The notes under the pieces were generated by a model. That model worked only from the letters and a program-made list of their open reading frames with translations. It did no database searches and had not been told where the DNA came from. A stretch of 64,000 bases of DNA from Mangifera indica (lineage: Eukaryota; Streptophyta; Magnoliopsida; Sapindales; Anacardiaceae), in contig NC_058150.1 in assembly GCF_011075055.1 (NCBI RefSeq), forward strand, positions 9,028,330-9,092,329, given 5' to 3'. Positions within the stretch are counted from its first letter, which is position 1. Every line of letters begins with the position of its first letter. Shown here piece after piece: positions 22,946-35,592 of this stretch. Both the position numbers and the translations under genes were made by a program.

Positions 22946-25900
22946 ACTGGTATCTTACAACGTTTTGATGGGTTTGTTGCATCAGTCTTTTTCTGGACCT
23001 TAGTCAATTTTCATTATCCAAGTTTTCATTATCTCAAAATAATAGGGATATATATATTGACTAGTAAAAATAATAGGGATAACTTTACACGATCTGTTCA
23101 CAATAGTCCAATATTTTAGAGACTTGAGTGAGTTTCTCAAGGAATCTAGCAAGGGAAATCTCGTTAACATAGAGAAATTCCATTGTATCCAAGGATTTTG
23201 ATGAATGGAAATGGCCTGATTCATGAGTCTTAAGGTATTTCAAATGATCAACTTGAAAAAGGACAATATGTTGGAGGTACAAAAGAAAGAGCAGTACTGT
23301 ATGTATATATTTTGGATATATAATTATATACACAATTATATATATCATCACATAAATAGGTGTTGATTTATCTTTAATTTATAATCACCAATTATATGAT
23401 GATATATATATAAATATGTATATATTTATATATTCAAAATAGATATACATAATTTTATTCCAAAAGGAAACACTAAAATACCCAACGGATTGGAAAGGTT
23501 ATTGAGTTTTCACAAACAAAATGATATTCATTTCCTCTCAAATAGTGTTGGATCACACGAAATGGATTCATTAGTAGCTTTGAAAAGCGAGCATGGAGAG
23601 AGCAACACAGTAGTTGTATGTAAAACCTCTCCCAGTTCACCCTCTAAAAGTCCCCTATTGAGAATCTAGAGAATCCATGCCAGGGAAGATTGTGTGATGA
23701 TGAACATACTTAACTGAACAAGTAAGTTAGGAGCAAAATTTTTAACAAGAAAGCCAAATAAACTTGTACTCAATTTGCTTCATACACAAATTGAGATTTC
23801 TTACAGCAAAGTAGATCAATTCTTAAAACTTTTTATAACAAATTGTAGAACTAAGGCATAACTCACTGAGCTTTCAACATCTAACATTTCTCGAGAAATC
23901 ACAATTATTAATCTAACATCCCATTAAAATATTTTCTGTTTAAACATAAACTCATCCAGGAAGTTAGTAACTTTAACTCAAAAATAAAGTTCAACTAATC
24001 TAACATTCTCAAGAATAAATGTTAGTGTATATAACATAAGCAAATTACTTCATGTCTTCCCCTTCACTCGGTAGAGTATCATTCACTTATAGTCTATATA
24101 TAATGTCTAAACTTATCCATAGACTCAGTGGTACATACCTTTGCATCTCATACAAACAAGGACAAACATATCATTCCTTCATACATTTCATAGCATGACA
24201 AACATATAAAAATACACTACTTAATACACACTCATGACTCATGCATTGAGATTCCATGCACGTCAAAACTTATTTTTTAAACTTTAGCTTTAAAAAGAAA
24301 TTCTTTTCTCTATGCTGATCAAACTAAGATAAGGTATGAATTGAGAACCTTAGCCACATTCAGTATAACTTTAACTTTAACAGTATACTCAGTGTGGGTA
24401 TGTGCATACCTTTAACCTTGGTCCTGCCTTACACACACATAAATTGTAGGTTGGCTTGCCTCATTTAGGGAACATACCTTTAACCTCTTGCCCCTTGTGG
24501 GAATGTGCATGAAGGAATTCAATGGGTTCCTTATCGTAACAACCTCCTCTATAAAACTTGAAAACATTTTTCAAGTGAAATGCATGTATGATGACCCTTT
24601 ATTAACACTAAACCTCTGTATTTGGGACTGTAGTCTCCCTTTATCATGTCATTGGTCAACATAGTTTGAAAATATGCATCATAACTCTTACATGCAAAGA
24701 CATGTCATAACGCACTCATGGATTCAATAACATGCCACATAAATCAAAAAATTATCAAGCATGTCCATAACTTTAAGTTGAACCTGCATAGACATGTCAA
24801 TACAAATTAATTAACTTCATAACATCTCACCTCATTCATTAATATATCAAACATAATACTCATAAACATCTCATACTTAATCTCTAATTAATTATGCTTC
24901 AAGTTCAAGCATACTTTAAACTTTCATACCTATGTCTTAACAACTCATTTATAAAGTTAGGAAACATGTGGGATAGCATAGAGGTCCTAAAAAAATCGAA
25001 TTACAAAATCCCAAATAGAAGTTTGTCACTACAATGAAGGCTTTTGGCACAACCACTCTCAGGTTTGCTCGCCTGGCAACCATATGTCTCAGTAAAATGG
25101 GCATAACTACTTGAGTTTTAAAATTCTGGTTGACTCGATTCTAGTTGCATTACAATGATAAGGCATAGGGATGCAAATGTAATGTATTGTTGAGACCTAA
25201 TTTGGTCTGTAGGATGGAGGAAAACTGGCTGGAAACTATGGGTAGTGCATGAGAATGTAAGTAGACTTATGTTGCACACTAGTCTCACTAAAATTGACAT
25301 AATTTAGGATATATAACTTGGATTATCGTTTCGGACAACATATCTTGGACAATTTTTTTTTTTACCAAAATTTATTTGAAATTTTCATGAATTGCCCTTT
25401 CTAACAACTTCTTAAAATAAAAACCTAGAAAATCTCTCCCAATATAGTTGGTAAACCACAAACAAAGCTTGCGTTTTTTTGGTTGAATCTAATCGAATTG
25501 CCCAAAAGATGCATGCTTTGTTAATAGCTACCAGTCATTTTACATCTCCTTCAACACATACCATAAATCCGAAAACACAAAATATTATCGTTGTTTGTGT
25601 AAGATTTAGGGAAAAGAAATCGGTTGATGTATTTGTTTTAGGGATTATGTGATGATGAAGAGATAAGTATTTTGTATTTGAATTCGATAGTATTTTTGTG
25701 ACAAATGTTTGTGAATAATGGAAAAGTAACATTGGCGACAGAAAAAGTAAAATACATCAATTCTTAATTCTTGACTCTATATAATGCTATTTAATATAAT
25801 TTCCTATAAATTTGATGAAAAGAGATTTGAAAAATACAAGTAACGGAGATACAAAATTAAGTATTGCATTATTTATATCTTTGGTATCTTTTGGGATAAA

Positions 25901-26180
25901 AAATTATCAAAATATATATTTATTTATTTGATCCCAAAGTGTAACAAAACTGATAGACCATTAGAACCTTTTTAGTGGAAATCTATCAAATTTATAAAAT
26001 TTTGATTTATCTAATATAGTTATAGGTTTGATTATTATTGTCTAATTTTATTTATCTAATAAATATGAATGAAGTTTTGGGTTATCAAATATATATATAT
26101 ATATTTAAAATTAAAAAAAAAAACGAAAAACAAAGAGTTTCAGAGACCAGGGTTTTTTCTAAAAAATTTTCAAGGCTTTG
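22946..26180. other. Intergenic repeats, no supported gene
   Basis: It contains a palindromic MITE copy (about 23283-23452). A long stretch at 24000-25300, with repeated CATACCTTTAACCTTG-type phrases and CATGTC words, looks like LTR-derived sequence but has no partner. Near 26088 an AT run precedes the phosphoserine phosphatase leader. Open frames here have no domain. Confidence 0.3.
23283..23452. mobile_element. Palindromic MITE, copy 2
   Basis: TATATCATCACATAAAT and its inverted partner ATTATATGATGATATA flank a centre with ATCTTTAATTTATAATCAC. The right side TATATATTCAAAATAGATA is shared with copy 1 at 9598-9745. It is interrupted by short AT runs. Boundaries approximate. Confidence 0.45.
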
Positions 26181-26293
26181 TTAGAGTTTTAGATAATTAA
26201 GCCAAATTACAAGGACTACAAAATTTACCCTGCTTGCACTGATCACATCCCTTACCAACCCTGCCAACCCCACGGCAAAAGAACATATATTTC

Positions 26294-26499
26294 GTGAAAG
26301 TCTGTAATGCTTTAATTCGCATTTCGCTTGGAGGGACCCTTGAGAGCACTTTCCTTCAAGTTCCACCAAACCAAACACAAACTATAGCAACGGCAACACA
26401 CAGCAGATCGTCAGTTACGAGAAATAGCAGAAACAGATCTACGCTTACACCATCAACTACTTTTTCTACATTATTTGATCTCGGTTAACGGTCGAAGTG
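26294..26499 (+). promoter_or_regulatory. Probable 5' leader of phosphoserine phosphatase with an upstream ORF
   Basis: Better-composed sequence here ends at a plausible donor (AGTGGTAATAATC, GT at 26500) followed by a T-rich intron-like stretch and an acceptor GGAAGCAG at 27051-27058, just before the start codon. Within it, 26294-26488 is a 64-codon frame rich in Thr, Ser and Arg, which would act as an upstream ORF if transcribed. The transcription start is unknown; the leader intron is inferred. Confidence 0.35.
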
Positions 26500-27066
26500 G
26501 TAATAATCTTTTTCTTATTATAATTTCTTTTTTTTTTTTTTCCTTTTCGTTTCAGTTTTATGTTTATGCAGTCATGGTTAGCAGCTTTTTTGTTCTGTTT
26601 CTGTTTGTTTGGTTCGTGACAAAACTTTGCAAATCGAAATGAAATTGAATGTTATTTCTGGGGTTGGCCTTTTTCGGGGCCTAGAGTGAATGTAACTATC
26701 TTTTTTGAGTCCCATTTTTATTTCTTTTCCTTGGCTTTCTCAGCTGCCGAAGAGGGGTATGTGTGTTTTTGTAGATAATAGCATTACTCATAGATTTAGA
26801 ACGACTGTGAATTATGAGTGAGTTGTTAATTGACCACCAAATATATATTGCTTTTAGTTCTATGATTTATGTTAAAGTTTAGCTGTTAATTGTTGGTTTT
26901 TTTTTTAAAATTGTTTCTGCTATATTTGACATTGTGTTTTAGTTTATACAGACAGTAAATTTAATTATGACTTGTTTTTTATTGGATAGTGTGCATTCAA
27001 TCATTTGCATTTAGAAGATTTCATTTTCATTTTCATTTTTTTCATTTATTGGAAGCAGATATTTTT

Positions 27067-30000
27067 ATGGAAGGATTGGTGAATTCACGTATTAGCCCAA
27101 TTCGTCCTCAATATAGGCCACAACACTGTCTTTCCACTTCTACATTTTCATTGCAATTGACTAAGAATTCGAATGGAAGTCGAATTTCTATTATGAATCA
27201 TCCTAAATCGTTCACTTCAGTTGCTGCTTCGATTCAACCTGTAGAAGCCTCAACATTGAATCGCTTCAATAACACAATGCCTTCCCAAGGTTATGATAAG
27301 TTCCTTGTGTAATATATTCTATACATCCAATTGTTTGATATTTCAGTTTGAGTACAACGAAAAAGAATATCATTCTTTTGGAATATAATATAGTAATGTT
27401 CAAAGAATTTATACAACCTGATTGGTGCACCCAGAAGCTTAGCATTCTATATCATGTTACAGGTTTTTAGTTCCTTAATTAAAATAATTAAGTGTGTTGT
27501 GGTGGTTGATGTCCTATGATAGTGTTACTTTTGTTGAAGTTGCTTTGTTAAATTTATAGATGCTCTTGAGCTGTGGAGAAAGGCTGAAGCGGTGTGCTTT
27601 GATGTGGATAGCACGGTATGCCTAGATGAGGGCATTGATGAACTTGCAGAATTTTGTGGAGCAGGAAAGGCTGTTGCAGAATGGACTGCAAGGTTGGGTG
27701 TTCCTTTTTTTTTTTTCTGTTAGAAATGATTGATAACTGATTCATACTAACTTCAATTTTGGAATTTGCAGGGCAATGGGTGGTTCTGTTCCTTTTGAGG
27801 AGGCATTAGCTGCCAGACTCTCTTTGTTCAAACCTTCATTATCCCAAGTTCAGGATTTTCTTCATAAGAGGCCCCCAAAGTGTGTTTACTTCTGCTTAAC
27901 CTCGTTAATGCCATTTTTTTTCTTTTTTGGTGGATTGGAGCCCAGTGAATGTCACCGTGGTTGTAGTCCTGCCCTTGAGAGATTGCCACTTGTGTCTTCC
28001 CCTTTGCTGCCATTTGTTAATCCCACTTTTCTGCTTTGTAAAGGCTTCTGCTTTTCCAATTGTTTTCCTTGCCTTTGCTTTTTCTTCTCATGGAAACATA
28101 GATGTGAGTCATAACATATTGCATCATGAAAAGATTACCGTCCTGTGGCATAGAGTTAATTTTTTCTTTTTTCAGTTCTTGCAACATAACGCATTCTGCA
28201 TTAGGATGTGTAATTCATCTTCTTTTTTTAACTCCACAATTACATTTTTCACTTATACTTCTATGTTGCCAATTTGAAATTGTCTGCTGGATTATGCATT
28301 GCTTTATGCTTGAATTCTCAAAAAGATATCATCAGGAATTTTATGCGACAGAGGACTGTTTTCTTTTCCCTCTAACAGAGATATATTCCTGACAATATCT
28401 AATTCTTATATTATAAATGAATTGCTGGGTACTAAGAATGCTTCTGTGGCACATTCATCGTATATTTTTTTTATTATCAAATTCTTTGAGGCTGGTTGTT
28501 GTTGTGATTCTTTGTTAGACTAACTGATGGCAGTGCTTTTGTTTCATTTTAATACCTTGGTCAGATTAATTGACTATATTACAAGTAATTATAAAAGAAA
28601 TAGTCCTTAAGCTGTTGTTTCAACTAATACCAATCTTTTTACAACCAGCAGTTTACTTCTTTTTTCAGCAAGACCCTTGTTATTTCAAGATATAGTGTAT
28701 GAAGCCAATATTTTGAGAGAACTCAAACTAGTATAACTTAGTGTTACCATCTTTCTTCATTTATATTGGCCCTGCTTTTTCATTCAGTTGGTACATTATA
28801 AAATGGTTAAGTATTATCAGTAAATTTATCATGTAATAGTTATTACAATCCTGTCATAAGGCATTATGAGGTGGTTTGGCTGAATTTTTTTAGTAAAATT
28901 TTCAGTTTCATCCATTCTTCTATTTTTTTTGTATATATTGGTCATTTACTATGTCATTCAAACCCTATGTTTCACAGCTTAAAAGAGTAATGGCTGATTT
29001 TATGACTAGTACCATAAGTTTGCTTAATAATGCTGTCTCAACATTCATTGAATACTGAATTATTTTTAAAAGGAACCAGGAAATCAATGAAGCATACTAT
29101 AATATATATCTTCCACCAAATTAGTATGGTATTTGGTTATCTTTTTACTTTGACGATACATGATTTTGTGGTTCTTGTTACAATTACTTATTTTATCATG
29201 TTTTTTCCTTTTCTCTTTTTGGCAACATGATGAATGATAGTATTTTCATGAATGTTGATGCTATATATTTTCTTTTTCAATGTTTAGACTTTCTCCTGGC
29301 ATAGATGAGTTGGTCAAGAAGCTGGAGGCTAATAACATCAATGTTTATCTGGTCTCTGGAGGCTTCCGTCAAATGATCAATGTAAGATACTAATAATAGA
29401 CTTTTGTCGAACATTCATCAGAATTTTTGTTTTTTTTGCAGTTAACACTTCCTATACAACTTTTATTCACAATGAAGTTAGAGAAAAAGTGGTTGTCATA
29501 ATTTTTAATACAACAAAACTATGTGTACACATTTTTTATGCATAACTTAGGTATACAGATGATGTGTTATTATGTGATTGGATGATTTTGAATTAAAGAT
29601 AAAGTAAAATCTAATCACATGATGACACATCATCTGTGTATCCAAATTATGTACCAAAAGTGTGTACACATAGCATTGCCCTTATGAGAATAGTGTAATC
29701 CAGGTAACATGCTAAAGATTTCAAGTAGGGAAGCTCTAAATTTGAGAAAACTGCTTTTCAAAATTTTGAAATCTTGAATTGCAATCTTCTAAAATAGGCA
29801 CGGTAAAGAAAGGAACACAAGCTATGTTTTGTATAGGTGGACCTCTTATATAGCATATACTCTCTGTTGACAAGGGCCATAAATTAGACAGCACTGCTGT
29901 CATTGTAATTTTCCTTTTTACTTTTGTCTCAGTATGTGTCTGAGCTTTCAGCACCTGACTAATTGATGACTTATTGAATAGATTCTTACTTGAGTATTTT

Positions 30001-30723
30001 TCTTTGAAGCCTGTTGCATCAATCCTTGGAATTCCGCCTGAAAATATTTTTGCTAATCAGCTACTTTTCAAGAGTTCCGGAGAATTTCTCGGCTTTGATG
30101 CCAATGAGCCTACTTCAAGGAGTGGGGGAAAAGCTGTTGCGGTACAACAAATAAGAAAGGTCAGCCTCATAGCTGCGCTGTTTATGGTTGGTTGCTGTTC
30201 CTGCAAAGTTAATAATATTTTTTTCTTTCAGGCTTATGGATACAAGGCACTCATCATGATTGGAGATGGTGCTACTGATCTTGAGGTTAGCAAATTCATC
30301 TGAACTTCTTAAATGTGAACTTAAAAATCAAAATTGTTGGGGATGTTGCTATCTCAGAGTTGATAGTTATTCGGTTTCTTTTTTTCCCTTTTTTCTTTTT
30401 TTCGTGTTTCGTTTTGCTTACACTATGGATTGATTTTCATATTACTGTTTCTGAAACTATGGTATAAATGGAGCACTTCGGTGTGTTAAAACTGAGTGTG
30501 GTGAAAGAAACACAGTAATTTTCATGGTACTATTTTCTGCATACTCTAGCATGGAGTTTTGCCCCTCTCTAATTTCACGATCTTTTTTATATTTTAGGCT
30601 CGTCAACCAGGAGGCGCTGACATATTTATTTGTTATGCGGGTGTACAACTTCGTGAGGCTGTAGCTGCAAAAGCTGATTGGCTGGTGTTCAACTTCAAAG
30701 ATTTGATAAATTGTCTTCTCTGA
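27067..30723 (+). CDS. PSP: Phosphoserine phosphatase, plastid (EC 3.1.3.3)
   Basis: Seven coding exons: 27067-27289, 27560-27692, 27772-27879, 29288-29381, 30010-30159, 30232-30285, 30598-30723; 888 nt, 295 residues, the length I recall for the Arabidopsis enzyme. All introns GT-AG with matching phase. It hydrolyses 3-phosphoserine to serine, the last step of the plastid phosphorylated pathway. Residues 1 to about 70 form a Ser/Thr/Asn-rich transit peptide. HAD-family motifs are complete: FDVDST (88-93, nucleophile D89 and acid D91), SGGFR (178-182), SGGK (224-227) and GDGATD (247-252). The start at 27067 was chosen because an acceptor lies 8 bases before it; an in-frame ATG at 26989 would be in the leader intron. 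Intron 3 is long (1.4 kb), and intron 4 carries a MITE. A convergent PDCB-like gene follows 10 kb downstream. Confidence 0.95.
29519..29673. mobile_element. Palindromic MITE in intron 4 of PSP, copy 3 (best preserved)
   Basis: The element begins CTATGTGTACACAT and ends with the inverse, GTGTGTACACATAG. The two arms pair over about 70 bp (for example GATGATGTGTTATTATGTGATT against AATCACATGATGACACATC, read in parts). The centre holds AATTAAAGATAAAG. No coding capacity. It lies between exons 4 and 5 and does not touch splice sites. Confidence 0.75.
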
Positions 30724-31244
30724 AATAATGTTAAATATATACTGTATAATCTCATAATAAGGCCATAGCGGCTCCTGCATTAGTAGTATTCTTTCTGTTC
30801 TCACTGGAGATGTGTATAAATTCAAATTGAAATATGAATGAAGAGTGACCAACGAATATTCTAATTATCCATTAAATACGAAATGAATGCTTCTCTCATT
30901 AACAATTTTCCTTTTCCTTTGGGTCGTTTCCAATTTTATGCTCATACTGTGATAAATATGGAGAATGCCAAAAATAGTTTGATTTTTAGAATAAGTTCTC
31001 ATTTTGATGGTTTAAATTCTGAGAATATATCAATATGATAAACTCACTGATTTTATGAATTTTATTTGGCAGTTTTTGCTATTTAAAGTATGTCAAAAAT
31101 GACAGAGAGATTAAGTTTAACAATTAAATAAAATTTGATGAAACAGCAAGTTTTTTCCTTTCAAATTTATAAAATCTATTTTCTCATTTATCTATCAAAA
31201 TTAAACTTTTTTTTTAATTAGAATTGATGGTTTATGTCATTAGG
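30724..31244. other. PSP 3' flank
   Basis: No canonical AATAAA stands close to the stop codon; AT-rich variants such as AATATGAATGAA near 30830 may serve. Nothing else is seen. Confidence 0.3.
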
Positions 31245-31870
31245 TCGTGTTCATATCATATTAGTTTAAGTTCCACGTTTGAGAATTTCCATACTAAGCC
31301 AATTCAAATTAAAATTAGATAAAAAAATTTCAACTTTAATATATTGTAAATTAACTTCATATTATCTATTGTTTTTACTCTTCTGAGTGTTTTAATATTT
31401 TTAATTTTTTTAACCAAATTATCCTAATGTAATATTAATAAAACACAATATAACATGTTGTATCAAAAGCATCAAAACATGTCAATAATCTTATTAACAA
31501 AATTACATTTTCACTATAGAATAATAAAATAGAATACTTAAATAAAAATTAAGAATAATAGAAATAATTATAATTATATAAAAATATAACTATATATAAT
31601 TTATAAAAATTTTAACTGCTATTGATAGTTGCCCTTCGACTTTTATTTTTTTATCCCAAACAAATTTCACTAAATAACAATTATACAAATATTCGGGTTA
31701 GTTCGGATTAGTTTAGATTACTTTTACATCAACCTTAACACCATTCGATTTAGTTTTGAATTATGTCAAATTGACTCAAAATAAGTTTTATGTAAAAAAC
31801 TCAATTCTAACCTTATTTTTTTACGTCATACCATATCAGATTAACGAATCGTATTGAAAATTATTAGCTC
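31245..31870. repeat. Dispersed repeat, copy A
   Basis: Matches 58440-58935 by eye over several hundred bases: both contain GTCAATAATCTTAT, a Ca.TATAGTTGATACTTG-like block, TTTTATTTT....CCCAAACAAATTT and TTCGATTTAGTTTT..A.TTAT. The ends of copy A carry GTCGTGTTCATATCATATTAG-like sequence and its rough inverse (GTCATACCATATCAGATTAA, about 31840), so it may be a non-autonomous DNA element. Non-coding. Confidence 0.55.
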
Positions 31871-32799
31871 TAGTTTTAATAATTAAATAATACTTTTATA
31901 TTTTTACATAATATATAATAAGGTTAATATTATTAGCAATTCTACAAGTAAAAACAAATTATATTTTCACCATAACTAGTTCATATATGTTTTTTTATCC
32001 TATCTTTTTTATTCTATCTTTTGTTATCCTTTATTCCTTCTTGCCCTCAAGAAAACAACCAAGAGAACCAATAGATTTGAAAGGAATATTTTTTCAGATA
32101 TGAGATGTGAGTTGGAGGAGACCCCACAACACAGTGGCTCATCAGTGCACCAAACAAAAGCAAATGGTGCCATAGAAGAACCATCGAATTGGAAAGAAGA
32201 ACTTCACTGCTGAACATTATAGTTGCTTGGTAGCCATTTAGGCGTGCCCAAGAATTAAAGTTTGTATTTAGGGAAATTTTAAAGTAACGATTGTTTGGTT
32301 TTGAGGTTGTTTTATGACTTGAATCAAATTAACAAAAATATAAAGAAAGACTAGCAACCCTTTCTTTGTTAAAAAGTATGTCACAAACAAGATAAAACTA
32401 GTTTTGATTAGTCACAATCTAAGACAAGAGGAAAGAGTGATAAGAGTCAATTATTAATTTGCCACTAAACAAACAAATTGTGTAAATAAGAAATGGGGTA
32501 AATGCAAAATGCATTTTATGAAATTATTCTTTACAAAACTACTATTCAAATGTTTTCTTCACCTTATATAGGGTTCAATATAAAAAGTAGAATGGAATTG
32601 TTTTTGCCAAAAAGGCTTTTATTATTGATATTATTGCTAATATTTCCTAACTACTATAATTATTCCTAGCAATTGAACAAATATTACCCTTAACTAATTC
32701 AGAAATCAATAAACCTATAAACTGAAATTAATCATATTCTAATATAGAAAACACTTAAAATAATACATTTAGATTTATTAAGATTTGTGAAACAAGAAA
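31871..32799. other. AT-rich spacer without recognised gene
   Basis: No coding or repeat signal that I can name. Confidence 0.3.
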
Positions 32800-33770
32800 T
32801 TGAATTTAACTAGGACTTTAAAACAATGTAATAAAATATATACACAAAAAAAAAAAGTAATTGAACTATTTGATGTTTGGGGGATTGACTTCATGGGTCT
32901 GTTTCCGACCTCTTATGGAAACCATTACATTCTTGTTACAATAAATTATGTCCAAAACGGTTTAAACCATAGGAAGTCGTATTAACGATGCATGAGTTGT
33001 GGTTAAATTCCTTAAGAAGCATGTCTTTGCTCACTTTGATACACCAAAAGCACCATAAGCGATAAAGGGTTGCATTTTTGCAACCATCTATTTGAGTGAG
33101 TATTGAAGAAATATAGCATGAGTCACTAGGTTGTTATGCCCTACCATCCATAGACCAATGGACAAGTGGAGACATCAAACAGATATTGGAGAAAATAGTA
33201 AGTACACCAAGGAAATATTAGAGTATATGACTGGATGATACACTATAGGCATATCACACAACATTTAAGACTCCAATCAAGATCTCTCATCTACTCATAT
33301 ACGAAAATTCATGCCACTTATCAGTTGAGTTAGAACATAAAGCTTATTTGGCCACAAAATTTCTTAATTTCGATATCAAGTAGGCTAGAGAAAAGAGATT
33401 ATTACAACTAGATTAACTAGATGAGTTCTGCCTTAATGCGTACAAAAATGCAAAGATATACAAGGAGCAGACTAAAAGGTGGCATGATAAGCATATAATA
33501 AAGAAAGAGTTCAACAAAGGTGAACTCGTATTTCTATTTATTTAATTCAAGGCTGAGACTCTTTTCGGGTAAACTAAAGTCACTTTGATCTGGACTTTTC
33601 AAGGTAACCAAGGTATTCCCGCATGGAGTGGTAGAGGTTTGGAGCGAGAAAATCGGAACATTCAAGGTTAATGGACAATGCCTCAAGCCTTACTGATCAA
33701 TGAACCAATATAGATGGGCACATCATGTCCATTACTGGAGCCTTCTCCAACCTGAGCACATATGCAAGGG
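32800..33770 (+). pseudogene. Ty3/gypsy integrase relic (Athila/Tat-like)
   Basis: Frame pieces in order: LFDVWGIDFMGLFPTSYGNH and YILVTINYV (32865-32960, the start of the integrase core), HVFAHFDTPKAP-like and ISDKGLHFCNHLFE (about 33010-33100), MPYHP.TNGQVE (33135-33170), then the C-terminal half with LEHKAYLATKFLNFDI, KEQTKRWHDKHI and LFNSRLRLFSGKLK (33330-33580), ending with QGIPAW..GAVEVWSEKIGT-like sequence to about 33700. Almost every block is shifted or stopped. No LTR is seen at the 5' side. Confidence 0.75.
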
Positions 33771-35592
33771 TTGAGCTAGTGGCCATAAAAAAAGGCTACT
33801 GGTAAGCAACTTGAGATTTTTATTTCTTTTTTATTTTATTTTCATATTGTTTTAAACGTTGTTTTCCTTTTTGTAGATCCAGATTTTAGATGAGAAAATA
33901 TGAGAGACGAGAGTTGTAGCATGGTTGAGGCACTAAGACATCATAAAAAATAGGCCAAAATGAATCTACCTGAACACAACCAGAGAAATGGACATATTCT
34001 AATCATATAATGAGTAATTTGATCGTTTTTATCTGTTTATACTGCATTTAATGGGGACAATTGGCCAAATTAAAAGGGGGGACTTTTTTTGGAATTCTTT
34101 GATGCTTTTTCAATCCTTCATCATATTTTATGTGACTTTATATTTTCTTGTTTCTAGATTTTTCTTCACAATATTAGATTTTTTTTTCTTCAAGCTTTCG
34201 CATTAGACTATTAGGTACATATGCATTCAAGTCTAGACACATAGGTAGATATCTAAGTACGATTACAATAGTTGCATAACTAGAGTCATGCCACATTAAC
34301 CGTCTAGAGCTAATTGCATATTTTGAAATTTTTTTCGATAATTTCTACCTACATGGACTAATAGGGACCAATCTATTAAGGACATAGAATGGCCAAAATT
34401 TTTTTTACAAACCTTTTCATTTACGAGGTCAAGGGTACAAAGGTGTCTGAAATTGGCAAGGAATAGAGTGAAACTAACAATTTCCCTTAGGGATTGCTTT
34501 TTGTATAACTGACTTACTAGATTGTACATGCTTACTTAGATAGAGCTTATTCATGCTTAAGTAAACTATCTAGTACCTCACCGGCCTAAGAACTCAATCA
34601 AGTAACCTTTTAAGGTGAAATCTTGGGTGTCACACTAACATGAACATGTTAAAGGCACCATTTCTTTCATTAACCAAAAAGCCCACATTTATATGATCTC
34701 TCATTGTCCCTATATTTACATAAACATTCATTAGCCTTCTAAGTCATTGACTGCATATGAATAGGCCATTAAGATGTTTTCTTTCATGACCTGCATTTAC
34801 CTATCGAGCCTGGATATAGTAACCTTACCTTGATCACATAAGTATTTGATGGAAAGCGGGAGCTAGGCACAATTACTAATCTAAATTTGAGAAATGAAAG
34901 CAAGGAGATTGAAGAAAGGCTCATTACAAGTGTACCCTATATATGCATGAAGATGAGTTTAGGGGAAAAGAAAGGAAATGGTGGCCTAATGCTCTTTTTA
35001 AAAAAACTAATAATAAAACATGAATAAAAGTCTACCTTTCCTGCACAAAAGAACAAATAGTGAGCTATAAAGCAAAAAAGGAGTTACTTAAGTTAATCTT
35101 TCATATGCGAGTATCAGGTTAATCTTGAAACAATGCTTGTATGTTTGTATAAGTTATTCCTTATCCAGTTCATTTCTTAAACCATCACCTTGACCACGTT
35201 ACAACCAAAGGGATAACTTATTGATTCTTCAAGGTATGGAACCTATATTAGTAAAGATAGGAAGCATGGTCATATGGGGCTTGGATCGCATTGGCATAAG
35301 GAAGTCATGAAAGTGAATTGGGCATGTATATGCTTAATCTGAAATGCAATAGTCTTGGTCGTGATGGTTGTATGGAGTAGTTTATGGGTTTGATTGAGTT
35401 AATTAAGTTACCAACCAAGTTGAGATCCCGTACTGGTGAATTCAACCCCCATTAAGAAACTTTTTCAAAATAATTTCTATTAGTTGTTTGAATTACTTAT
35501 ATACAAGGGCGATATTGTTTATGTAGTGCAATTTCTTGTTGTTCTTTATTTTTGTTTTGCTTGAGGACAAGTAAATTTTAAGTTTGAGGGAA
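33771..35592. other. 3' internal region of the gypsy relic, non-coding
   Basis: After the integrase there is no recognisable env-like frame. Near 35560 the phrase GCTTGAGGACAAGTAAATTT followed by TTTAAGTTTGAGGGAA matches the conserved sequence found just before the 3' LTR of Athila/Tat elements (family knowledge). A purine tract AAATTAAAAGGGGGGAC lies at about 34067-34083. Confidence 0.4.

Noticed and set aside
27776..28277. Frames of 112 and 116 codons after PSP exon 3
   Set aside because: They run from exon 3 into the long intron; residues after 27879 have no similarity to the phosphatase and the donor site is clear.
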